Part shown: positions 34,711 through 43,146 of the stretch, piece after piece | How the letters are laid out: each line of letters opens with the position of its first letter | How positions within the stretch are numbered: the first letter of the stretch is position 1 | Assembly (NCBI GenBank): GCA_002894685.1 | Contig: NCRC01000011.1 | Coordinates: 86,742 to 150,741 of the forward strand | Source: Salinivenus lutea | GTDB taxonomy: Bacteria; Bacteroidota; Rhodothermia; Rhodothermales; Salinibacteraceae | Reading direction: 5' to 3' | Length of the DNA: 64,000 bases | Made by a program: the position numbers and the translations under genes | The notes under the pieces: generated by a model | What the model was told of the DNA's origin: nothing | Databases searched by the model: none | The model's input: the letters and a program-made list of their open reading frames with translations, nothing else

Positions 34711-35007
34711 ATGGGCGATAAGATTAGCAAAGACGAAGCGATGACAGAGCTAAGTCAGCTCCGAAGCGGTGGGCGAGGTGGGGTTTCGATGTTCGCACCA
34801 ATGCTCGATGACATCAAAGACTTAGGAGAAGACGAGGTGTTTACGGATACCGTTGACGGATACGGTCGGGTATCAGGACTGAGGAGATATATCGACGACA
34901 ACGCCAAAGGAGAGTTTGAAGTGAAGTCGGCAAAGACGCCCGGTCAGGAAGACGTTGACCAGTCCGACGCCGAATACAAAGTGTTCGTGTTTCGCTCGGA
35001 GGAGTAG
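34711..35007 (+). CDS. hypothetical element protein, 98 residues
   Basis: This is an acidic soluble protein with an N-terminal helix (KISKDEAMTELSQLRSGG), a glycine-rich turn and a C-terminal strand (AEYKVFVFRSEE). It contains VFTDTVDGYGRVSGLRRYID, with no motif I can assign. It is divergent from the 142-residue gene across an AT-rich promoter region and convergent with the polymerase-like gene. Probably an element-specific gene. Confidence 0.5.
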   Translation: MGDKISKDEAMTELSQLRSGGRGGVSMFAPMLDDIKDLGEDEVFTDTVDGYGRVSGLRRYIDDNAKGEFEVKSAKTPGQEDVDQSDAEYKVFVFRSEE

Positions 35008-35073
35008 AAACGTGGGGCGGGGAGGGGGATTGCGCATTGCTTTCTGGGCACTCTCGACAGCTCTGTTCGGGCT

Positions 35074-36621
35074 TTATATTGCCGTTGGGGATGCCCTCCG
35101 TTTCTCCCCGGCTCCGCTCTCTGCCCACGCTGGTCGGTCTGGGGCAAAGTCTCTGTCGCTTCCAGAGGTGCCAGTGAAGGGCTCGAACTCTCGGCTCACG
35201 CCCACTTCGTATCCGTCGTATTCCTCGGCGAACGCCCGCTTCATCGAGTCCCGCAGTTCAACTTCTCGGCTGGCTTCAATCACGAAGCCGTCGTGGATGC
35301 CGATGGCGCCCGTTTCGGTCATCACTTGGTGGGCAAGGTCGCTGTCCTTCCGTTGAAGCCGAATGCCAGCGTCGGAATGGAAGTGGTCGGAGATGGGCTC
35401 GTGGCGTTCTCGGAGGCTCTCGACAATCGGCTGAAAGATTTCGTCTGGGAGGTTGAGACCGATTTCCTCTTGCCAGCCCACTGAGTTTTTGAGACACCCG
35501 TAGAGTGCCTGCGAGGTCGGAGCGTTTATCAGGACGTTCGCTACGATTTTGTTGACGGGGCGCTGGAGTACTTCCAGCATATCGAAGTCGGTTCGGTAAG
35601 CATCCCCGTCCAGCGTCTTGTCCTCCTTGGCGTAGAGCATATGGAAGTGGAGATTGTCGTAGTCCAGCTCCACGACTGGCTCCCCACCGATGCGCATATG
35701 CTGCCGCCACTCGGAAGGGACGTTTTGGAAGTCCGAATAGAAGCGACCACCGCAATCCCAACTCCCTCGACAGAACTGCCGTTGGTATTTGAGCGCCGAC
35801 TTGGGAACGGTGTATTCGATGCGGTCGCCGTCCAGTTCGTGTGCCCACGCCCAAGCGGTCGGGCAGTGCTCGTGTGTCACCACCTCGTGTGCCCTCTGTA
35901 GCCGCTTAGGGGATGTTCTATCCGTAATGGAGTGGGAGGACGATGAGAGGAGGGAGAGAGGAAGAGAGAGTGACACTCCCACGCCATCGGCGCTCAGCCG
36001 CTCCCCGACGGCTTCATTCACCTCCTCGACGGTGCGTTGGAAGCGGCTTGCTTTGGGAGAATCGAACGTCCGAATGAAGTTCCCATCTTCTTTCAACACC
36101 ACGGCGCTCTCCTCGACGATGATGTCCACGTCGGCGCCGATTGCGGTGTTGCCGTCGAGGTATGCGTTGATTCGCTCTTCGAGTTTTCCGACGGGGTAAA
36201 TCCGAGTGACCTTTCCTTTCGGGCTCCCCGTCTCGCCGTCGAGGTGCTCAGATACCCACTCGGGTGAGCACTCCCAGAACGGCTTTCCTTTCTCCTCGAC
36301 AATCAGATTTTCTCTCTTGAAGGCGTCGAGGAGCTTCCGAATGCGGGAATAAGACATATGAGTCGCCCCGTATCGCCCCTTCCCGTTCTGAATCTGAGTG
36401 AGAGGGATGGCGACTTTGATTCGCTTTCCGCTCGCACGAGAGAGGCTCTGTGCTTTTGTCAGGTTGAAGAGGAGTTGGCTCAGGTGCTTGCGGTATTCTT
36501 CCCGAAACGAGTTCTGGCGAGGCATCACCTCCTCGACCGCTCTGTCGTCAATCATCTGTCGTGCGAGCTGTGCGGAAAATCCTCTGGCTACGTCATAAAG
36601 AATCGAGTTCTTGCTCATCAT
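35074..36621 (-). CDS. uncharacterised protein with family-A polymerase palm motifs A, B and C
   Basis: The protein has 515 residues. An N-terminal winged-helix-like part (about 85-130) is followed by a C-terminal catalytic-looking region. Residues 315-331 read PVVELDYDNLHFHMLYA (motif A-like, D320). Residues 354-375 read R-P-V-N-K then N and end in LYG (motif B-like R-x3-K ... YG). Residues 422-449 read LQRKDSDLAHQVM ... IHDGFVIEA, matching the QGxAAD ... VHDE motif C block (H443-D444). The order A, B, C is that of PolA-type and T7-type polymerases. No exonuclease domain is seen. It is probably the replication protein of the element; polymerase activity is inference. Confidence 0.55.
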   Translation of the reverse strand: MMSKNSILYDVARGFSAQLARQMIDDRAVEEVMPRQNSFREEYRKHLSQLLFNLTKAQSLSRASGKRIKVAIPLTQIQNGKGRYGATHMSYSRIRKLLDAFKRENLIVEEKGKPFWECSPEWVSEHLDGETGSPKGKVTRIYPVGKLEERINAYLDGNTAIGADVDIIVEESAVVLKEDGNFIRTFDSPKASRFQRTVEEVNEAVGERLSADGVGVSLSLPLSLLSSSSHSITDRTSPKRLQRAHEVVTHEHCPTAWAWAHELDGDRIEYTVPKSALKYQRQFCRGSWDCGGRFYSDFQNVPSEWRQHMRIGGEPVVELDYDNLHFHMLYAKEDKTLDGDAYRTDFDMLEVLQRPVNKIVANVLINAPTSQALYGCLKNSVGWQEEIGLNLPDEIFQPIVESLRERHEPISDHFHSDAGIRLQRKDSDLAHQVMTETGAIGIHDGFVIEASREVELRDSMKRAFAEEYDGYEVGVSREFEPFTGTSGSDRDFAPDRPAWAESGAGEKRRASPTAI

Positions 36622-37046
36622 TCTTCTCTGTCAGTCTTTCGGTGAAATAGAAAATCCCAATCGCAGACGAGGAAGACTGAGCAAGCTGAAAACCTCGCCC
36701 ACGATTGGGACCGTGAGTTGTGGAAAATCTATGGTATGCTTGCCAGTCTTCGGCGGTGAAAATGTCCTTTCCCGCCTCACTGGTAAGTATCAGACCACGA
36801 CACGAAGGCGGCGACTGAGAGGTGAAGAAATCGTCAAGCATTGGCTCCTGATACAGGCGTGACAGACGCTCTGGAAGGGAGTGTGTCAAGGCAATAGTCG
36901 CTCCCGAAGATTGATAGAGTGGCTCTCGGCTGCCACCCGAAGCGTCTGTCAGAAGTGGGCATCTCCCCGCTTTTCCTGACGAAGGTAGATACTTATCTGT
37001 GGGCGGGGACACGGAAGAACACCTGAACGAAAAGCAACCAGACGCT
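36622..37046. other. region between the polymerase-like gene and a small acidic gene
   Basis: About 425 bases. A 139-codon minus-strand frame (36593-37012) crosses it, but it is serine- and proline-rich with no acidic bias and overlaps the next gene's start, so I do not accept it. The region should contain the divergent promoters and perhaps the replication origin; I saw no clear iterons here. Confidence 0.4.
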
Positions 37047-37436
37047 ATGAACGAAAACTCAAATCAAGACCCTTACCGACAAATCTTTCTCGATCTCAAG
37101 GCAGACCTCTCGTATCTCGCCCGAAAGCACGGCGGTCGCCTTCTGGAGCAGGCGGCAAGATCCGCCACCCAGAGTGAAATCATTCAACACCTTGCTGAAG
37201 ATCTCACCCGACGCACCGAGCGATACGATGGGGAACCTGACGAGACCACCGCCGAGAAGACGCAGGAGAATACCCCGCCCGAAGACCTCGACTACGCAGA
37301 TGAGGACGTATGGAACGTGCCATCTGCGCCAGATGCGGAGGGGGAAGAGAGCGACGACGAGCACGACCTCTCTGACGCCGCCGAAAAGGTGCTTTCCGAC
37401 TTGATGGACAGGCTGGGGGATAAAGTAGAGGAGTGA
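37047..37436 (+). CDS. acidic hypothetical element protein
   Basis: From ATG 37047 the protein has 129 residues (the frame also opens at 36999). An N-terminal helical part (YRQIFLDLKADLSYLARKHG and LLEQAARSATQSEIIQHLAE) is followed by a very acidic, probably disordered tail. It could be a DNA-mimic-like or partition-type accessory protein, but nothing specific shows this. It is convergent with the integrase gene. Confidence 0.5.
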   Translation: MNENSNQDPYRQIFLDLKADLSYLARKHGGRLLEQAARSATQSEIIQHLAEDLTRRTERYDGEPDETTAEKTQENTPPEDLDYADEDVWNVPSAPDAEGEESDDEHDLSDAAEKVLSDLMDRLGDKVEE

Positions 37437-37559
37437 GACGAGCGACCGTCTTCCGCTCTAAGAAGCCGAGAGATTGAGGTTACCGATGCCACTTGGGATT
37501 CTCGATCTCCTCAGAGCGACAAAGACGACAACTCGTACGGCAAACGGCCGGCAGGCGCT

Positions 37560-38645
37560 CTACCCCAGTAGATCCATTGCGTCCTCCAAGTCGTCGGGAA
37601 TGAAGTGGCTATACCTCTCGGTGATTTTCTCGGAGGAGTGCCCGACGATCTTCCCAACCTTATAGACGGGGACGCCCTCACGAAGCAGGTGCGTCACGAC
37701 CCCGTGGCGAATGGAGTGGGAGGTGTATGGACGAGAGAGTTCATCAATCTTCTTTATTTCCTCCTTCCACTTGTGGCAGATCGTGGAGACCGTTAAGTGC
37801 TTGTCGGTCAGTGGGGAGGAAAAAACATAAGTGTCTGACGGTTCTTTCCGCTCTCTCAGACGCTCGAACACGTCCCATACGTGCCCGACCGGGATTACTC
37901 GCAACTTCCGCTTGAACTTGATTGTGAGCGTCCGCTCTTCGGGCGTGAGATAGACGTAGTTCCGGGAGTGCCCCGTGCCGACATCTTTCGGTCCTCGCTT
38001 CCACTTTATCTGGACCATCTCACCGATTCGGCATCCCGTATGGCAGGCGAGCTTCATCAGGAGGTGAACCCAGCTTGGCGTGTCGGCTTTCTCGATCCGC
38101 TCATCGAGCCACTCCCTCAGTGCCTCGAACTCTCGTTCGGTAGGCACCACGTCACGGCGGCGAGGCTGCGGAATGTCGACCGAGGCAAGCAGGTCCTCGG
38201 TGATTTCCCCTTTCTTCCGCAGGCGAGAGAAGAAGGACTGGATGTGACGAAGGTTCGTGCCGACGGTTGTGGGCGACACACCGTCGTTCTGAAGCCTCAT
38301 TTCTTTGAATCCTGAAAGGTCAATCTCACCTAACTCGTCGGAAAAGACGGTTCCGTATTCCTTCTGCGTCCAGTCCAAAAACATCGGAAGCACATACTCG
38401 TCGGTGCTCACGGTTCGGTCTGACAGCTCATCCCGCTCCACCTGTCGACGGCGGTGCTCCAAGTAGTCATCTACCAGCTTCGAAAGAGTCGACGGCGTAT
38501 CGGTGCTGAACCGCTCGTCCAGCTTCGCTTTCTTCTCTTCCGCCTCAGATTTGTCCCGTGTCCGAAGCGACTGCTGAATGCGGTTCCCGTCCTCGTCCTT
38601 GCCCTGATAGTAGTAGATGCCCCGTTTCTTGTATATCGAACTCAT
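37560..38645 (-). CDS. int: tyrosine integrase of the 13.2-kb element
   Basis: The protein has 361 residues. An arm-binding-type N-terminus (SSIYKKRGIYYYQGKDEDGN) and a SAM-like core-binding domain (about 52-145) precede a catalytic domain with all expected residues: R206 in HTGCRIGEM, a lysine in the beta-hairpin (about 244-248), H310-S-I-R313, H336 in VGHSS and the nucleophile Y345 in ERYSHF. It ends 500 bases from the right repeat and reads away from it, the usual int-att arrangement, so it very likely integrated the element at the repeat. Confidence 0.95.
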   Translation of the reverse strand: MSSIYKKRGIYYYQGKDEDGNRIQQSLRTRDKSEAEEKKAKLDERFSTDTPSTLSKLVDDYLEHRRRQVERDELSDRTVSTDEYVLPMFLDWTQKEYGTVFSDELGEIDLSGFKEMRLQNDGVSPTTVGTNLRHIQSFFSRLRKKGEITEDLLASVDIPQPRRRDVVPTEREFEALREWLDERIEKADTPSWVHLLMKLACHTGCRIGEMVQIKWKRGPKDVGTGHSRNYVYLTPEERTLTIKFKRKLRVIPVGHVWDVFERLRERKEPSDTYVFSSPLTDKHLTVSTICHKWKEEIKKIDELSRPYTSHSIRHGVVTHLLREGVPVYKVGKIVGHSSEKITERYSHFIPDDLEDAMDLLG

Positions 38646-38741
38646 AGCGACCCTTTCGTTCGTGAGGAGGAGCGCCAGATTTAGGGCGCCTCGGCTACAC
38701 GAAATGGGTAGGTCGGTTCGCCAGTGGAAGTCGAAAAACCG

Positions 38742-38927
38742 CCGATTTACTACCGATTAGCCCGATATTTACTACCATTCCCCGAAAATGAGGGGCGCAG
38801 AAGAGACGACACACCACCAACCGTTTTCCCCTCAGCCGCCGAAAAGAGGGAGCATCAAAGAGGGTTGGACTGACCTCTCAGAGCAGGCAAATCCGACCAG
38901 TCCCCTCTCAGAAATGATAAGAGGGGA
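38742..38927. repeat. cluster of short direct and inverted repeats between int and attR
   Basis: Two direct repeats CCGATTTACTACC (38742) and CCGATATTTACTACC (38762) are followed by repeated GAGGGG/CCCCTC-type words near 38787, 38827, 38844, 38859 and 38874, and an inverted repeat TCCCCTCT ... AGAGGGGA at 38901-38927. Clusters like this next to an integrase and its att site often are arm-type binding sites for integrase and excisionase; an origin is the alternative. No coding frame crosses the region. Confidence 0.5.
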
Positions 38928-38982
38928 AAGGGCAGAAAAATAAAAAGACGCCCCCGAAATCACCGTTTAACGGCGCTCAGAG

Positions 38983-39143
38983 GCGTCTACCAATTCCGCC
39001 ACTCGGGCAAATCGAATTTGCAGTTGTGGAATTTGGATTGGGGGCTGGTGTTCCTTTCGCAGTGACCCGCAGCACGCCGAACCCGACACTCCACACTGTA
39101 GCGGTGACCCCACCAGGACTCGAACCTGGGACTCACGGATTAA
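38983..39143. repeat. right 161-bp direct repeat (putative attR)
   Basis: This is the second copy of 25745-25905, with a single substitution. It carries only the first 26 bases of tRNA-Leu, so no functional tRNA is made here, plus the spacer and the 3' half of the other tRNA up to TTAA. Beyond TTAA the sequence is core genome: the pyrophosphatase-like gene ends four bases away. The crossover therefore lies somewhere within the shared 161 bases. Confidence 0.8.
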
Positions 39144-39147
39144 GGAC

Positions 39148-39555
39148 CTAGGTGGCCTGTTGCTCCCAGAGCGTGGGCATCGGCCGCCGAAGGACGAGCA
39201 CCCCCTCCAGCAGAGAGCGGTCGAAGTTAATGAAGCCGTGGGCCGTGTACACCTCGGCCGGGGTGCAGTCGTAGAGGAGCTTGCCCTCGCGGTCTCCGCG
39301 TCGGTGGTCGGTCGTGAGCAGGAGGCCGACAAGGCCGGTCGTTCCCGAGCCGACGAAGACGTCCACGGGCTCGCCGTCGGTGCCCACCGTGTGGGGAATG
39401 AACCCGTAGTCCATTGGGTAGATGACGGATGGGTATTGGGGGTGGGGCGAGTGGGCCGGACGATCGATGGTGATGCCCCGGGCCTCGATGCATCGTGCCC
39501 AGGCGTCCCAGGAAAAGTGGGCGCGCACGAGGGGGCGGAGGGCCTGCGGGTTCAC
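39148..39555 (-). CDS. inorganic-pyrophosphatase-like protein
   Basis: The protein has 135 residues. The centre matches family I pyrophosphatases: YPSVIYPMDYGFIPHT, then DGEPVDVFVG with the metal-binding aspartates, and DHRRGDREGKLL corresponding to the D-x-D-x-K segment. The protein is shorter than the usual 175 residues, and the N-terminal E, K and R ligands are not obvious, so activity on pyrophosphate is uncertain. Its stop codon lies four bases from the right att repeat, so the C-terminus could have been reshaped by integration. Confidence 0.7.
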   Translation of the reverse strand: MNPQALRPLVRAHFSWDAWARCIEARGITIDRPAHSPHPQYPSVIYPMDYGFIPHTVGTDGEPVDVFVGSGTTGLVGLLLTTDHRRGDREGKLLYDCTPAEVYTAHGFINFDRSLLEGVLVLRRPMPTLWEQQAT

Positions 39556-39699
39556 AAGGGCGTGGCGCAGAAGAGAAACAGACGGACTCTCCAGTCAACG
39601 AGTGGAGGAAACACTTTCGTTCCCATTCTTCTGCATCTAAATCGGCTGGCGTTGCGTTGTATCCCCTCATTTTCTTTTAATCACAGCACCCTTTCCGCA

Positions 39700-40293
39700 A
39701 TGGCCGTTACCGAATCGACAATGCTGGAGCTCGGAACGTCTGCTCCTCCGTTTACGCTCCCCGCAGCAAATCCCGACGTAGACGAGCGGGGCGGAGACAC
39801 CCGCTCCCTGAGTGACTACGACGAGGCGGAGGCGCTCGTCGTGGTGTTCATGTGCAATCATTGCCCGTACGTGAAGCACATCGAAGACGCCCTCGTGGAG
39901 GTCGCGACGGAATATCAGGAGCAGGGCGTCCAGTTTATCGGCATCTGCTCGAATGATGCCGAGCGCTACCCAGACGATTCGTTCGAGAGCATGGCGGCGC
40001 GTGCCGAGGCAAAGAACTATCCGTTTCCGTATTTGCAGGACGAGACGCAGGAGGTGGCGCGCGCGTACACCGCCGCCTGCACCCCGGACGTCTTTGTGTT
40101 TGACGCGGACCGCACGCTGGCCTACCGGGGCCGCTTCGATGAAACCCGCCCCGACGGCGCGGAGGCACACGGGGGCGCCCTCCAACAGGCCCTCGATGAG
40201 CTCCTGGACGAGGGGAAGGTGACGATGGAACAGAAGCCGTCCATGGGCTGCAACATCAAATGGAAGCCCGACGTCAATCCGGCCCACGCGTAG
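39700..40293 (+). CDS. thioredoxin-fold peroxiredoxin-like protein
   Basis: From ATG 39700 the protein has 197 residues; ATG 39721 is an alternative. The AhpC/TSA-like fold shows FTLPAANPD, VVFMCNHCPYVKHIEDAL with a CxxC redox pair, FIGICSNDAERYPDDSF, YPFPYLQDETQEVARAYTAA, and CTPDVFVFDADRTLAYRGRF with the cis-proline region. It ends in KPSMGCNIKWKP, characteristic of the cytosolic thioredoxin-family proteins with CNHCPYV. It probably reduces peroxides or disulfides. It is divergent from the pyrophosphatase-like gene. Confidence 0.88.
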   Translation: MAVTESTMLELGTSAPPFTLPAANPDVDERGGDTRSLSDYDEAEALVVVFMCNHCPYVKHIEDALVEVATEYQEQGVQFIGICSNDAERYPDDSFESMAARAEAKNYPFPYLQDETQEVARAYTAACTPDVFVFDADRTLAYRGRFDETRPDGAEAHGGALQQALDELLDEGKVTMEQKPSMGCNIKWKPDVNPAHA

Positions 40294-40350
40294 AACATCA
40301 CAGGAGCGGCGCGGGCGGAGCCGTCTCCCGCCCGCGTCCGGCCCTCTCCC

Positions 40351-40569
40351 ATGTTTAACGGACGCGCCTTCCGAACCTGGGCCCATGTGATTCTGGGGGC
40401 GTGTATCTTTGCGACTCTCTTCCTGGGTCTCATGGTGATGGCCGAAGGCGTGGTGGGGGATCGCCCCCGGCTGTCCCGGGCCGCCGTCACGATGAGCATC
40501 GCAGCGTTTGTCGGCTACGTCGGAACGGCCTGGATCGTCCGGCTCGAAGGGGCCTCGGGGGATGCGTAG
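40351..40569 (+). CDS. small two-helix membrane protein
   Basis: The protein has 72 residues with two predicted transmembrane helices (HVILGACIFATLFLGLMVM and SRAAVTMSIAAFVGYVGTAW) and short polar ends. No family recognised. It lies 57 bases after the thioredoxin-fold gene and before phhA in the same direction, and may be cotranscribed with them. Confidence 0.6.
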   Translation: MFNGRAFRTWAHVILGACIFATLFLGLMVMAEGVVGDRPRLSRAAVTMSIAAFVGYVGTAWIVRLEGASGDA

Positions 40570-40723
40570 GGGACAGGATCAAAAGGCCGGACGCGTTCTT
40601 ACAACTACACCCCAGGGCCGTCACGGACCCTGTCCAGCTCCCCTTTTCTTGGAAGCGGTTCCGCCGCGCCGTGCCCGTGGCCCCAACTTGTCTTACTCAT
40701 ATGAACTGACTGAGGGTGACACC

Positions 40724-41560
40724 ATGAGCAACGATCCCGTCGATACTGCCCCGGAGGATGAGCGCTCCGCTTTCGAAAAAGCGCAGGAAGAGCAGGACGA
40801 TGTCGATCCTCGCACCATCCCGCGGAAGCTGGATGGGGAGCCCCCCATCGGGGACGAGATCGAATACCCTGACCACTCGGACGAGGAGCACGAGACGTGG
40901 CGGCTCCTGGTAGAACGCCAGATGGACCAGCTCCCCGGCCGGGCGTGCAAGGCCTACATGAACGGGCAGGACGCGCTACAGATTGAAGCGGATCGGATCC
41001 CCAGTCTCGCAAACCTGAGCCGCCGCCTCCACGACCAGACCGGCTGGACGGTCGCCAACGTCCCGGGGCTCATCCACGAAAAGGATTTTTTCACCCTGTT
41101 GTCGGAGCGGAAATTCCCGTCGACCAACTACGTCCGCGGCCGCGACGAGCTTGACTACACGCCCGCTCCGGACTGCTTCCACGACATGTTCGGCCACATG
41201 CCGATGCTCACCCAGCCGGACTTCGCGGATTTCTATCAGATGTTCGGGCAGGCGGCCTTGAATGCGGAGGGGGCGGATCGCCCGCGGCTCGAACGGTTTC
41301 ACTGGTTTACCGTGGAGTTCGGCCTACTCCGGGAGCAGGGCGAGAAGCGCATCTTTGGGGCCGGCATCGTGTCCTCGAACGAAGAGGTCACCCACGCCCT
41401 TTCCGACGAGGTGACGCTCCACCCCTTCGACCCGGAGCACATCGTGGAGAAAGACGACTACGAGGTGTATAACCTTCAGGATGAACTCTTTGTCCTCGAG
41501 TCCTTCGAGCAACTCGTGGACGGATTTGAGAGCTGGACGAGCAGCCAGGGCCTCCTGTAG
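40724..41560 (+). CDS. phhA: phenylalanine 4-monooxygenase
   Basis: From ATG 40724, preceded by GAGGGTGA, the protein has 278 residues, the usual bacterial size without the regulatory ACT domain. Iron ligands are readable: H153 and H158 in CFHDMFGHMP and E198 in HWFTVEFGL. Other family motifs are TGWTVANVPGLIHEKDFFTL, RELDYTPAPD-like RDELDYTPAPD, and EVYNLQDELFVLESFEQL. It converts phenylalanine to tyrosine with tetrahydropterin and oxygen. The N-terminal 40 residues are a halophile-type acidic extension. Confidence 0.95.
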   Translation: MSNDPVDTAPEDERSAFEKAQEEQDDVDPRTIPRKLDGEPPIGDEIEYPDHSDEEHETWRLLVERQMDQLPGRACKAYMNGQDALQIEADRIPSLANLSRRLHDQTGWTVANVPGLIHEKDFFTLLSERKFPSTNYVRGRDELDYTPAPDCFHDMFGHMPMLTQPDFADFYQMFGQAALNAEGADRPRLERFHWFTVEFGLLREQGEKRIFGAGIVSSNEEVTHALSDEVTLHPFDPEHIVEKDDYEVYNLQDELFVLESFEQLVDGFESWTSSQGLL

Positions 41561-41610
41561 ACGCGGGCGCCCGGAATCCTCCCGGAATCGTGGAGGAGAC
41601 ATCAGACAAA

Positions 41611-41650
41611 CGACAACGACCCTGCCTGATTGTCCAGGCGGGGTCGTCGT
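41611..41650 (+). terminator. hairpin after phhA
   Basis: CGACAACGACCCTGCCT pairs with AGGCGGGGTCGTCG over a nearly perfect stem, about 50 bases after the phhA stop. There is no long T run after it, so it may be a weak or factor-assisted terminator. Confidence 0.5.
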
Positions 41651-41733
41651 GTATAACGGGAAACGTTCTGAAGCAGATCGGTTCAAGCGACTCGCTTCGC
41701 GCACCGTACTCTTGAATCGATCCGACTCGTGCG

Positions 41734-42021
41734 ATGGACACGGACCCGCACACACGCCTCTCTGCCCGCATCACAGGCCGCGTACAGGGGGTCGGGTTTC
41801 GGAACTTCACCCAAACACGGGCCCGCCGGCTCGGGGTCACCGGGTGGGTGCGCAATGAGGACGACGGCTCGGTTCGTCTCGAGGCGGAAGGCCCGGCCGA
41901 GGCCCTTGAGGACCTGGCGGAAGCGATCCACCGCGGCCCTCGGATGGCGCGCGTGGACGACGTGACGGTCGAGTGGGGGGACCCCGCCGATGACTTTGAG
42001 ACCTTTCGCGTCCGGCGGTAG
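41734..42021 (+). CDS. acyP: acylphosphatase
   Basis: The protein has 95 residues, the whole acylphosphatase fold. The phosphate cradle GRVQGVGFRNF contains catalytic R23, and N41 lies in GWVRNEDDGSV. The strand VRLEAEGPAEALEDL and the end DDFETFRVRR complete the family pattern. It hydrolyses acyl phosphates in the cytoplasm. It is followed 33 bases later by prmC in the same direction. Confidence 0.95.
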   Translation: MDTDPHTRLSARITGRVQGVGFRNFTQTRARRLGVTGWVRNEDDGSVRLEAEGPAEALEDLAEAIHRGPRMARVDDVTVEWGDPADDFETFRVRR

Positions 42022-42054
42022 AGCCAACGAGCCGATTCCCGTTTCTCTCAACCC

Positions 42055-42966
42055 ATGGCCACTGAACACGTGTTCGAAAACCGCGACCCGGGGACGTCTC
42101 GTTGGGACGGGGGGACAACGCGCCGGGCACTTTTGCAGTGGGCCCGTCAGCAACTGGCCGCCGCAGGCCGACAGGCGCCTGCACAAACGGCCACGTGGCT
42201 CTTGGAGGACGTGCTTGGGTGCGACCGCGCGCAGCTGCACACTCGCCCCGATGCGCCCGTGGAGGAAGAGGCGGCGCACCGCGTCGTGGCGATGGTTCAG
42301 CGCCGGGTGGAGGGCGAGCCGCTCCAGCACATCCTCGGATATACGTCGTTCCGGGGGCTCCGCATTGAGGTGTCGCCGGATGTCATGATCCCACGGCCCG
42401 AGACGGAAGAGGTCGTGGGAACGGCCCTTCAAATGGTGCGGGACACCGAGGCGCCTCGCGTCCTGGACGTCGGGACGGGAAGCGGCTGCATTGCCCTGGC
42501 GATGAAGCACGAACGCCCCGACGCCGTGGTTCACGCCTGCGACACAAGCTCGGCGGCGCTGCGGGTGGCAAAGAAAAACGCCGACCGGCTCGAATTAGAC
42601 ATTCGCCTCGTCGACGCTGATCTTTTCGAGGACCGCTTCCTCGATCACATGCCCACAGGCCTTCACGCACTGGTGGCCAACCCTCCGTACATCCCGGAGG
42701 CCGAGGCGGATACGCTCCCCGATACGGTTCGTGAATACGACCCAGATCAGGCCCTTTTTACACGCGGAGCCCCGCTCCGCTTCTACCGCGCCCTTGCAGA
42801 CGCGGCCGCTGTGCTCTGCCGAGCGGGGGCGGCCGTTGTGCTAGAGGCCCACGCCGACTACGCCCACAAGGTTGCACGCCTGCTCCGAAAAAGCGGGCTG
42901 GAGAATGTACGCGTAGAAGAAGACTTGTCGGGGCGCCCCCGCATCGTCCGGGGACGCCGCGCATAG
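42055..42966 (+). CDS. prmC: peptide chain release factor N5-glutamine methyltransferase
   Basis: The protein has 303 residues. The N-terminal helical domain carries GEPLQHILGYTSFRGLRIEV, followed by the FMSRPxL-like MIPRPETEEVV, AdoMet motif VLDVGTGSGCIALAM, and the catalytic NPPYIPEAEADTLPDTVREY. The EPxxALxGG segment appears as DPDQALFTRG. PrmC methylates the GGQ glutamine of RF1 and RF2. It ends near an unannotated 180-base stretch before the lipoprotein. Confidence 0.95.
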   Translation: MATEHVFENRDPGTSRWDGGTTRRALLQWARQQLAAAGRQAPAQTATWLLEDVLGCDRAQLHTRPDAPVEEEAAHRVVAMVQRRVEGEPLQHILGYTSFRGLRIEVSPDVMIPRPETEEVVGTALQMVRDTEAPRVLDVGTGSGCIALAMKHERPDAVVHACDTSSAALRVAKKNADRLELDIRLVDADLFEDRFLDHMPTGLHALVANPPYIPEAEADTLPDTVREYDPDQALFTRGAPLRFYRALADAAAVLCRAGAAVVLEAHADYAHKVARLLRKSGLENVRVEEDLSGRPRIVRGRRA

Positions 42967-43146
42967 CCACAAGCTCTTCCACGACTCTCTTTTCACCCAC
43001 CATATTGCTTCCGTTCACTGGCAGGGATGTTGCCTGGTATATTCCAGGCGCCCGAAGACTGAAATCCCTCCGGGAGTGGGCAAGTGAGAATCGGCACTCA
43101 CGCTAGGCCGTGACCACCGTGCCCACGAGAAGAAAGCGGAAGCCGA

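Noticed and set aside
36593..37012. 139-codon minus-strand frame upstream of the polymerase-like gene
   Set aside because: Serine- and proline-rich translation without the acidic bias of real genes here, no motif, and it overlaps both neighbours' start regions.
43020..43140. Possible structured RNA between prmC and the lipoprotein
   Set aside because: Several short GC-rich complementary words exist, but no known riboswitch or ncRNA core was recognised and the pairing is not convincing.
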